Part shown: positions 40,901 through 52,900 of the stretch, one piece after another
How positions within the stretch are numbered: position 1 is the stretch's first letter
Layout: each line of letters opens with the position of its first letter
Assembly (NCBI RefSeq): GCF_041381155.1
Contig: NC_091143.1
Location: 36,136,679-36,200,678 of the forward strand
Origin: Argopecten irradians
Lineage: Eukaryota > Mollusca > Bivalvia > Pectinida > Pectinidae
DNA length: 64,000 bases
Direction: 5' to 3'
Program-made: the position numbers and the translations under genes
The notes under the pieces: generated by a model
The model's database searches: none
The model's input: only the letters and a program-made list of their open reading frames with translations
What the model was told of the DNA's origin: nothing

Positions 40901-43900
40901 AATCCTTCTGTTGCTAAGCTAGATGACTTTTTAAATCCATCATGCATAGAAATGTCTTCTGTATCTGCTGCCTCCGAGATGATAGACATTGCCTTTCTCA
41001 TACTGTTTTCTGATAGTTTTAGTTTCTTTCCTCCGGCAGTACTAAACCCGTCTAGTCCAGAGGCAATGCGGAAATCATTCATGTTCAAACCTGTAGGATT
41101 TTTTCCACTTAACCTAGTTTTATATTCACTATGACCTTCTCTGTTTGGAATATCTGTTGCACCACTGTCAACATCAACGATAAGGGACATCGCTGTTTTC
41201 ATGCTCTTGTCACAAACTTCCAGTTTCCTCCCTGCAGCTGTGCTGAATCCTCCTAATTCACCAGTACTGCTGCATACTGCTGATTTATTGTCAGCTGAAG
41301 TTTCAGTAATGCTGTTCCTAGGTCCACCTACTGTACTCAAATCTCCAGCATCGACATCTGCAACTAGTGAGATAGCTTTTTTCAAACTTAGATCGCTATC
41401 TTTTAGTTTTTTCCCTCTAGCAGTACTAAATCCTCCAAACTCACTGGTACTGCCAATGTCTGCTGATTTACTTAAGTCATTAAAAATTCCATCTTGTGTT
41501 TGACTTGATTTTGATTCAAGTTCATCTTCACTAAAATCACCAACATGTGGCGTTGGTTCCATTAAAGCTGGATTTCCAAGTTTCCGTTTTGTCCCAGAAG
41601 CTGTATCATCAGTAATATCGACATCCATTTGCCCATCTTCAGAAAATGTCGCTTTTTCCACATTGGAATGATTTCCCAACCTTTTTTCCACACCACCAAT
41701 GTCAAAATTGTTGTTTTGCTCATCATTTATCTTTGTGTCCAATGATTTTGTTGAATTTCCCAAATATGAATTCCTCATTTGAAGAGATTTTCTGGTGGCA
41801 CTGCTTAACCCCAATATTTTCCTTGGGACTTTTACTTTCATTGTCACTTCATCCACAACAACTTCTGTTGGTAAGCCAATTTCCAACTCACTTCTGCCAA
41901 CGTTACTACATGATTTGCCGATGGGCATTTTTCCCAAGGGCTGATGAACTTTATCTTCATTGACAATTTGTTGAGTTGGTATTTCTACAGGAATCTGACG
42001 TATTGAGCTTACAGTAACATTGTCCTTAATAGCAGTGTTATTTCTGGCTTTATCATAGCTACTTTTGGTGGATTCTTGACTCTTTTCAACTATCTCTTGT
42101 AATGGACCGCTTGTTAATGTAAAGTTTGTATTAACATCATCCAGTAATGCTGACGCCTTCTTCAAACTTGTATCACTGAGTTTGAGACACTTTCCAGAAG
42201 CTGTTGTGAAACCTTTGAAAACTGCATTAGTTTCAGTTGTAGCTACACTCCCCTCTCTGTTGCCAAGTTTATCAGAATAATCTTCAGTCTTTGAACTAAC
42301 TGGATCAGTAGACATACTTATAACATCCAAATTATCCACTGTAGAATTTTCCATCACAGACATTGCTTTTTCAAAGCTGGCATGTTTGGAGCCCAGTCTC
42401 TCATCCCTGACACTTTGAAAGTCCTTTGTACGGCCATAAGTATTTTCAAATACAGCTGGTCCAGATGAATTTCTTACCTCCAAAACTTTCTCCAGCATGT
42501 CCTCTAAATTAGCCTCACAATATTTTGCAAATGCTGGAGCTGTTTTGAAATGTGAATGAATAATATCAGACTTTGTTGTAGAGGCAGCTGATGTAGTCTT
42601 GTTCCAATTGCTTAAAACAGCATGAGAACTAGTACATGTTCGTCTAGGTAGTTTCATTTCATAATTGTTACCAAGTTCTTTGATTTCCGCCATGTTTTTA
42701 TCTTTAAGGACATTGTGGACGTCTGCTAACTGTAAACTACTTTCATCTGTTATACCAGTATCACAGTCTATACTGATGAACAACTGTTTAGCCTTGCATA
42801 ATTTCTTTTCACTGAACTTCATCGACTTTCTGCTTGCTGATGAAAACCCAGTAAAGCCTGTTAAATTTGGCAAAGGTTTCAACTGATCTCCCTGGATAGG
42901 TTGAGGACTGTCTTTATTTGGAATATGTGCTGTATTACATGCTACCTGCTCTATTCCAAATTCTATGGTATTCACACTACCTGATACAGTATTCATATTT
43001 GTAGATGTACTTTCACTTTCCATATAATTAACTTTACGTGTTGATGACCTTTCACTTTCCATACAATTAACCTTGTGCTTTCCAGTAACATCCGAAATAA
43101 CTTGATTTGGGAGTGTTGTCCTTTGAAGAATTCCCTTCATGAAATCTGGATCTGTATTGAATGGGAACTCTTTAGATAGTTGTCCATTCAATGATGATCT
43201 TTTGAATCTTGTAGGAGATTGAACATTATTATCAAATTGGCGGTAATCTTTTTCGTTTTGCTCCCCTTTTGAATTTGTAACCTTTTTTTCAGTTTCAATC
43301 AATTTTCTAGCATCCCCATGAGGTGGTGGTTTAATTCCATCTCTTTTATCCTCAGGTTTATCAGTTTCTGCATCAAGCTTCTCACTTTTTGCCATAGAAG
43401 AAAAACTTTCAAAACCTGTAAAAAGAAAAAAGAAATTTAACATTTTTGCTTTAAACTGGATATATGATATCTAAATGTACTCTTTGTGATAATAAGTGTA
43501 CAAGGTACTTTTTTATAATCTGTCTTCTGAAACATGACATCTATGTTTTATGAAAAATTGAGCTATGTAATTTTACTTCTTGAAAGTGACTTTCATGACA
43601 AAACTAAGCAGCATTCTCCTAACATATTTTTTCTCAATCATAAATATATTACCTTTATATAAGAATAAAATAGTTTCTCAATATGTTTGTGTTAATATTA
43701 TTGTGTCCAATATTCTAAACTACAAAATTGAATGATAAAAGTATTTAGTCAAAATAAAAAAACCTCCCCAGCACCTTTTTCTCAAAAACAATATACTTTA
43801 ATATACTTATGCTGAGAGTTTATTTAGAGAAACTAGGGTTGTTACCCATCAAAGTAGATGCTTTAACTTTCTATCACGATTTTAAATTGTCAATTTCAAA

Positions 43901-46900
43901 ACAAGTTCATGATAGGCTAAAATTAACTTTAAACTTTCACATATTTTAAAAACTGAATGGGATTACGTATCACTAGAAGTACTTATTAACCATACATTAG
44001 CAGATATAAAACTTATGCAAATTAACTAACAAGGACATATATAGTCATTCAGATCCCCCACCAATGGAGATATCAAAGCTGAAGTAAGTTTGATTGTGGA
44101 GACTTATGTGTATGAAAAAAAAACAGGAACAAGAGGCCCATGGGCCTTAACGGTCATCTGACTCATGGCACAAAACAACAAATTCACAGTATAAAGTAGT
44201 CGTTAACGATTAATATAAACAATACAAGGAACTCCTTAGTTGAATATGTAAGTTTCTGAAATAGGTAAATGTCATTTGTTGAATAAACTTGGTAGCCCTT
44301 CATCCATATATGGTTGTAACCCATTCACGGATTAATATAAGGAGGAGTCAGATTTTACAGCCAAATTTCAGCAAAGCTCCCATTTTGGACCTCCGCCGTA
44401 CTATCCCAATGGGTCTTAGCTTGGTCCTTTATAAAATATGATTGTCCTCACCTAAAGTTCCCCCTTCTGAATAAATTAAAACCCCTATAGATCAATTTTC
44501 ATTGAGATCGGAGACGGAAACCTGAAAAAAGGAAGTGGGAAGTGGGCCAGCAGCCATCTTGGAATACCAAAATCTTTACGAAAATGTTTGCATGTTGTTC
44601 AGCGTCAATTAAAACCCCTATATATCAATTTTCATTGAGATCGCAGACTGAAACTTTAAAACAGGAAGTGGGCCAACTTCCATCTTGGAATACCAAAATC
44701 TTTACGAAAATGTTTGCACGTTGTTCGGCATCAATTGAAACCCCTATAGACCAATTTTGATTGAGATCGGAGACCAAAACCTGAAAACAGGAAGTGGGCC
44801 AGCTAAAATAAGAAAATTTGCCCTTTTGGGACCCCACCCCTCAGTCCCTAGAGGTCGGACAAGACTCATTTATATAAAATATTATTGTCCTTTCCCCAAT
44901 GATGTTTCACACCAAATATGGATGAAATTCATCCAAGGATGAAGGAGGAGTAGGATTTTAAAGCTAAAACAAGGAGCCGCAAAGCTTGGCATTATCCCCC
45001 GCGCCCAGTTGTATTTTTTAATAAATTTCCATGGTAACAGAAAAAGTATTGAAAATGGAAGGTTCCCATTAGAAAAAGGCACAACTAGAGCACTAGCCTA
45101 ACATGTACAGAAAGTTTCATGTAGCCAAATTGAACGGTTTTCGAGTTATAGCCCGGAATAGAAAGGAAACTTTAATAATATGGTATTTTTGAATAAGTTT
45201 CCATGGTAACAGAAAAAGTATCGAAAATGAAAGGTTCCCATTAGCAAAAGGCACAACTAGAGCACTAGCCTAACATGTACAGAAAGTTTCGTGTAGCCAA
45301 GTTGAACGGTTTTCGAGTTATAGCCCGGAATAGAAAGGAAACTTTAATAATATGGTATTTTTTAATAAGTTTCCATGGTAACAGAAAAAGTATTGAAAAT
45401 GGAAGGTTCCCATTAGAAAAAGGCACAACTAGAGCACTAGCCTAACATGTACAGAAAGTTTCGTGTAGCCAAGTTGAACGGTTTTCGAGTTATAGCCCGG
45501 AATAGAAAGGAAACTTTAATAATATGGTATTTTTGAATAAGTTTCCATGGTAACAGAAAAAGTATCGAAAATGAAAGGTTCCCATTAGCAAAAGGCACAA
45601 CTAGAGCACTAGCCTAACATGTACAGAAAGTTTCGTGTAGCCAAGTTGAACGGTTTAGGAGTTATAGCCCGGAAACGATACTCGGACGGACGGACGGACG
45701 GACGCACGCACGGACGGACAGACGGACAGAGCCCAAATCAATATCCCCCGCAAACGCGTTTCGCGGGGGATAATTAAGAACATTTCCCCATTTGGGGCCT
45801 CAGCCCCAAGGGGTCGGACCAGGCTCATTTATATAAAATATGATTGTCCTTCCCCAATGATGTTTCACACCAAATATAGATGAAATCCATCCAAGGATGA
45901 AGGAGGAGTAGGATTTTAAAGCTAAAATTAAGAAAATTTGCCCTTTTGGGGCCCCTTCCTTCAACCCCAAGGGATCGGACCAGGCTCATTTATATAAATT
46001 ATGATTGTCCATATCCCAATAATGTTTCACACCCAATATGGATGAAATCCATCAAAGGATGAAGGAGGAGTAGGATTTTAAAGCTAAAATTAAGAAAATT
46101 TGCCCTTTTGGGGCCCCGCCCCTCTGCCCCTAGGGGTCGGACCTATCTCATTTATATAAAATATGATTGTCCTTCCCCAAGGATGTTTCATACCAAATAT
46201 GGATGTAATTCACTCAAGGGTTTAGTAGGAGTAGGCTTTTGTATAAATAGTTTTCGCACGGCGGACGGCGCACGACGACGGACAAAACACGATGACAATA
46301 GGTCATCCTGACCTTCCGTCAGATGACCTAAACAGGAAGTTGAGCTAAAGAAAGATGGAGTATAATTCAAGTAGAGCGGGGCTGCAATTGTTGAATCAGG
46401 TATACAGCCTTGACATTTATATTAGACTATATACACAAAGATGGGTGGAGTTTTGCAAAGTAACATTTACCATTTACCATGATATTTTCAGCAATGTTTC
46501 CATGGTAACGGAAAAAGTGCAAAAAATGAAAACCTAAAAATAGCAAAAGGCACTACTAGACCATAAAAAGAATGTGTCTATGAAGTTTCGTGTGAAATAT
46601 CTCTGCTGGTTTTGGAGTTATGCTCTGGAAATGAACCTGCTACAAAAATATGATATTTTCAGTAATGTTTCTATGGTTACAGAAAAAAGCACAAAAAGTG
46701 AAAACCTTAAAATAGCAAAAGGCACTACTAGACCATAAGAACAATGTGTCTATGAAGTTTCATGGAAAATATCTCTGCTGGTTTTAGAGTTGTGCTCCGG
46801 AAACGATTCTTACACAAAAATCTGCCATTTTCAGCAATGTTTCCATGGTTACAGAAAAAAGTACAAAAAGTGAAAACCTTAAAATAGCAAAAGGCACTAC

Positions 46901-49900
46901 TAGACATTAAGACTAATGTGCCTATGGAGTTCTGTGCATATATCTCAACGGTTTTCCAGTTATGCTGCGGAAACGAACCTGGTACAAAAATATGACATTT
47001 TCAGCAATGTTTCCATGGTTACGGAAAAAGTGCAAAAAATGAAAACCTAAAAATAGCAGAAGGCACTACTAGACTATAAGAACAATGTGTCTATGAAGTT
47101 TCATGGAAATATCTCTGCTGGTTTTAGAGTTGTGCTCCGGAAACGATTCTTACACAAAAATCTGCCATTTTCAGCAATGTTTCCATGGTTACAGAAAAAA
47201 GAACAAAAAGTGAAAACCTTAAAATAGCAAAAGGCACTACTAGACCATAAGACCAATGTGTCTATGAAGTTTCGTGGAAATATCACTTCTGGTTTTAGAG
47301 TTATGCTCCGGAAACGAACTTGGTACAAAAATATGATATTTTCAGCAATGTTTCCATGGTTACGGAAAAAATGCAAAAAATGAAAACCTAAAAATAGCAA
47401 AAGGCACTACTAGACCATAAGACCAATGTGTCTATGAAGTTTCGTGGAAATATCTTTACTGGTTTTAGAGTTATGCTCCGGAAACCATTCGTATGGACGG
47501 ACAGACGGACGGACGGAACCCATTTGTATATCCCCCGCCAACTTCGTTGGGCGGGGGATAAGTTGCCAAAGTGAGAAAAGTAAACGACACATAAAAGTAA
47601 TCTAATTAAAATTAGCCTTTGATAAGATTAAACAAGATCTAACAATACCCCGTTTGGGGTCACCTCAGCATGTTGGCCTAGAATCGGAACATCTCGGGAC
47701 ATACCGTTAGCCGTTTATAATTCTGAAGATTTTGTAGGGGACACACTGATTGACTAACCATAGGAGTCATGCTTCATGAGGTGACCCCGAACTGGAGTTG
47801 TTAGATCTTGTATTGGAGCATGACGTACCGCACCATATTGGAGTGTAATTAAAAGTCTAATTTTAATGAGATTGACACGAAAGAAAGTTACATTATAGTA
47901 TTAGAGACATACCAATACTTACCATTACTTACTAATACTTACCAATACTTACCAATACTTACCAATACTTACCAATACTTTCTAATACTTACTTATACTT
48001 ACCAATACTTCTACGGATGCCTGCATTGAGGGTTGGTTGATCCTGCCAGCTTTTGTTACCACCTTTATCTCCTGTCCCTAAATTATCAACAGACTGCTGA
48101 TCATGATCATGAACCAACTCAGTATATTGTGGTGTGACTGTGCTAGCAGAATTGTGTGTATCCATGCTCGCAAAAGTGTGTGTATCCATCGTCAGGTTTT
48201 TCTGTTCAGCGAATCCATAAACAGTTTTAGGACACAGCTTATTGATCTGGTTTGAGGATGGATACAGAAACTTCCTCGGTTTAGATGCGAGACCAATGGA
48301 ACTCCTTAACAAATTTGGTTTTGGATTTGATGGTTCATGCACTGGTAAGTTCCCCTCTGATTTAACAGGATGGCTTTGAACTTTGTCAACAGTTTCAGTT
48401 TTCATTTCAGGTAAAGTGGTATCTTTGTTTTCAACTTTCACTGAAATAGGATTATCATCTGCTGGGAGCTTAATGTTTGTTTTGATATTTCCTTTGTGCG
48501 GTTTCTGTGTTAAATTGTCTGTATCTACCATTGTAACTGCAGAGCACATTTCATTCAAGGCTGTTGGAGAAACTTGGGAGAAAAGTTCATCACATATTTC
48601 TACATTCGAATCTGTCTTTGGCTGTTTATCACTGCGTATATTTCCCAGCATTAAGTTAGTTTGCGCTGAATTTCCATTTGAAATGGTTACAGGAATTGTA
48701 TGACAATCATCTTTCTTTTTCTCTCCTGTATTCAGGTCATTCGCCATCAAATTCTCCACAAATACGTCTGGCGAAACACACTCCTCGTCCTCAAGCTGTG
48801 TAGGATTTCGTTTTAACGACGACTTTTCCTCTACAGAAAACCTGACCTTTTTATTACTCTTCACAGCCGATCCATCATTTTTCTTACTCGACAGAATTGA
48901 CTTCAATGTCTTATCAGCATTATTTGGTGTAGAACAGTGTTCATGGCTAACATTTTCCTGACTAAGGGAAAGAGACTGATTCCTCAAACAAATTTTTGGA
49001 GTCGTTGAATGAAGTTCACCTTCTATTAGCTCACTTTTAACAGTAATTTTGTATTCTTCTGTCCTATCATTTTCTTCCCTTTGCGAATCATTCTGACTTT
49101 GATTTTCAACTTTTTCACTTTTAATAGTTATTTGAAATTCTTGTTTGATTTCGCCTCCTTCCTTCTGCAAATGACTTTTGTTTTGATCATCCCTATCTTC
49201 AATACTTAACCATGCAGTTTTCTTCTTTGCGCTTTTTGGTGTTGAATAGCTCACCATACTTTCATCACAACTTCCAAAATTCAAACTGTCATCAAGTAGT
49301 TTTCTTTTCTTTCCTTTCCTAGGAGCACATCTTCGTCTGCCTACGGCACTTGATGGCGGATCAAAAAAGTCTGACAGAACTTCAGACACTCCCGAGTCAT
49401 CTGCTGTGGTCTTAGATATATTCTCCCTTTTAATGCCTTGAATAACTCTCGTGACATCTTGATTTTGGCTTTCTTCAATTTCATCCTCCATATATAAATC
49501 TTGTGAAAACAAAGGCATACTTTCTTCTTCAATGACACTTGAACCAACACTTTCATTTTCAGTGGAAGGATTTTTGCAGTTTTTTGAAGATATCCTCGAC
49601 TTTGAACTAAATTTCTCCTCAGAATCAGTCTCGGTGAGATTTTCAGAGTCTGTATTAAACAGTTCATGTTGATTGATGTTTTGAAGCGTAGCCACATCGT
49701 GGGATATCAGAGTTCCTGTTATCTTTGATTTCTTCCTTGCAGGGAGAATGGAATATAGTTCTTCATCATCATCGGTGTTGTCCTCAGATGTATTCTCCAG
49801 GGCGATTAAATCTTCATCAGTCTGTGATGGTCCTGGAGAAAACAGGACTCTTGGCAAACCCTGTATGGAAAGAACTTAAATTATGTACAACAATTCATAA

Positions 49901-52900
49901 TTTACTTTTTTAATATTTAGCAGACAGCTTTTATAGAATCCTTGTATGCTGTTTAATCCATCTAATAGATTTGTATCTATAGAAAAACATTAGAATCAAA
50001 TTGTATAAATGCTTCACTGGCATTAACTTTCTCAAAACTGCTGTATGTAAATTGACTACCTGTTGATAAAAGATTTAATGAATTCAATTAAAGAGCTATC
50101 TTTTTAAAGAAAATAGTAAAATTGCTTGGTTTACATACATTTCACATAGATGTAAATACCTGTAAACAAATATTTCCAAAATACTGAAATCAATATTTGT
50201 AATGAAAGTTTTTAACTTATCTGCACTAATATTGAAAACGGTAACACAGCACGTTTAACCATTGAGATTTCAATGTGATAAATATGATGGTTACCAATAG
50301 ACTGGCAGGGAGATACTGACCTTTTGTGGTTTCACTACAGGAGACGGAGAACCTGTCAGGAAAACATCAATGAATATTAAACTCTAATAGTTATTTCAAC
50401 ACACATTGAAAAAAAATTATTCAGAGAAAAGTCCAGTCGATCATTGAACCATGCGTAGAACATTAAATATTGGAAAATCTGTTATTATAAGCAAAAGAAA
50501 AATCAAAGATACTTTATTGTAGTGAAGATATTTCATTAAATTTGAAGTATCTCAACATATCCTTACCACATAGAATAACTGACTTGATCAGAATTTATTT
50601 ATAATTTTCTGGACAAATGTCTGGACAAATGACTAACTAGTTCTCTCAAACTGTCATCAAGTAGTTTTCTTTTCTTTCCTTTCCTAGGAGCACATCTTCG
50701 TTTCTGCCCTACGGCACTTGATGGCGGATCAAAAAAGTCTGACAGAACTTCAGACACTCCCGAGTCATCTGCTGTGGTCTTAGATATATTCTCTCTTTTA
50801 ATGCCCTGAATAACTCTCGTGACATCTTGATTTTGGCTTTCTTCAATTTCATCCTCCATATATAAATCTTGTGAAAACAAAGGCATACTTTCTTCTTCAA
50901 TGACACTTGAACCAACACTTTCATTTTCAGTGGAAGGATTTTTGCAGTTTTTTGAAGATATCCTCGACTTTGAACTAAATTTCTCCTCAGAATCAGTCTC
51001 GGTGAGATTTTCAGAGTCTGTATTAAACAGTTCATGTTGATTAATGTTTTGAAGCGTAGCCACATCATGAGATATCAGAGTTCCTGTGATCTTTGATTTC
51101 TTCCTTGCAGGGAGAATGGAATGTGGTTCTTCATCATCATCGGTGTTGTCCTCAGATGTATTCTCCAGGGCGATTAAATCTTCATCAGTCTGTGATGGTC
51201 CTGGAGAAAACAGGACTCTTGGCAAACCCTGTATGGAAAGAACTTAAATTATGTACAACAATTCATAATTTACTTTTTAATATTTAGCAGACAGCTTTTA
51301 TAGAATCCTTGTATGCTGTTTAATCCATCTAATAGATTTGTATCTATAGAAAAACATTAGAACCAAATTGTATAAATGCTTCACTGGCATTAACTTTCTC
51401 AAAACTGCTGTATGTAAATTGACTACCTGTTTATAAAACTTCATGCATTCAATTAAAGAGCTATCTTTTTAAAGAAAATAGTAAAATTGCTTGGTTTACA
51501 TACATTTCACATAGATATAAATACCTGTAGACAAATATTTCCAAAATACTGAAATCAATATTTGTAATGAAAGTTTTTAACTTATCTGCACTAATATTGA
51601 AAACGGTAACACAGCACGTTTAACCATTGAGATTTCAATGTGATAAATATGATGGTTACCAATAGACTGGCAGGGAGATACTGACCTTTTGTGGTTTCAC
51701 TACAGGAGACGGAGAACCTGTCAGGAAAACATCAATGAATATTAAACTCTAATAGTTATTTCAACACACATTGAAAAAAAAATATCCAGAGAAAAGTCCA
51801 GTTGATCATTGAACCATGCATAGAACATTAAATACTGGAAAATCTGTTATTATAAGCAAAAGAAAAATCAAAGATAGTATATTCTAGTGAAGATATTTCA
51901 TTAAATTTGAAGTATCTCATCATATCCTTACCACATAGAATAACTGACTTGATCAGAATTTATTTATAATTTTCTGGACAATGGATGTACAATACTTGGT
52001 AATATTAAACTTTACTGGTTTCTCATCCTGATGCTCCAGCGGTTCCGATAACTTACGATCTCTACACCCTGGACTATCTCATAGTAAAACTGAAGGCAGC
52101 TCAGAGGAAAAATCTGAACCAATCACAGACCAGCAAAAAAAATCCTTTGAAGACTTCAGAGAGAGCGACGCCCAACTTCAAAGCCACAAGTCAACCACAG
52201 TGTACCGTTATACAAATCTTTTGATGCACATCAAAGGACTAAATTAGCTGTTCTGTACTGTTGCCTCCAGTTTTACTATGAGATAGTCCAGGGGTATAGA
52301 GATCGTAAGTGATCGGAACCCCTGGAGTATTGAGGATGCTGGTTTCTAAAAGTGTGCATAACTTGAAACAAAAGGTACACTCATTCACTTGCAAACTTGC
52401 ATATGATGTTCATGTAATTGGTGACACCACAATTTGTATATCGGTAGTAATGCTTTTATAATAATTAACTCATTTACCCCTGAAATTCCAAAATGGAATG
52501 TTGCAGCCTTTGACTAGAAGAATCTAAATGTGTACTCAGGGGTGAATGGGTTACAGGATCAATATTTCTTAATTGACTTATAATTTGACAAAATCATCAA
52601 TAAAATAAGCTGTTATTTGTGGCAGTTATGGGCTAATGAATACAAAAAAAAGAACAAAAGCATGTTGTACACCAAGAACGGGCATTACAGCCATCTGATT
52701 TTTTTTTTTTTAAATTACATACCTTTGTATGTTGAGTCCATCAATGTGGGGGTTGCCATTGAACTTGTCCAGGATAATAGAGAATCGTTCAAGTCGACAC
52801 CAAGACTCTTCCTGATGTCTATCTGCTTGCACTGTGGAGCAGCTCCAGAAACCACATCCGGGCTGGAGAAAAAAGGTTTAAAGATATTGTTACAGAGATT

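Noticed and set aside
40508..41134. 208-codon plus-strand open frame within the BRCA2 exon
   Set aside because: Antisense shadow of coding sequence; no recognisable similarity or splice context.
47101..47592. Minus-strand open frames in the foldback element
   Set aside because: They repeat with the 171-bp internal unit (a multiple of three), and no protein family is recognisable.
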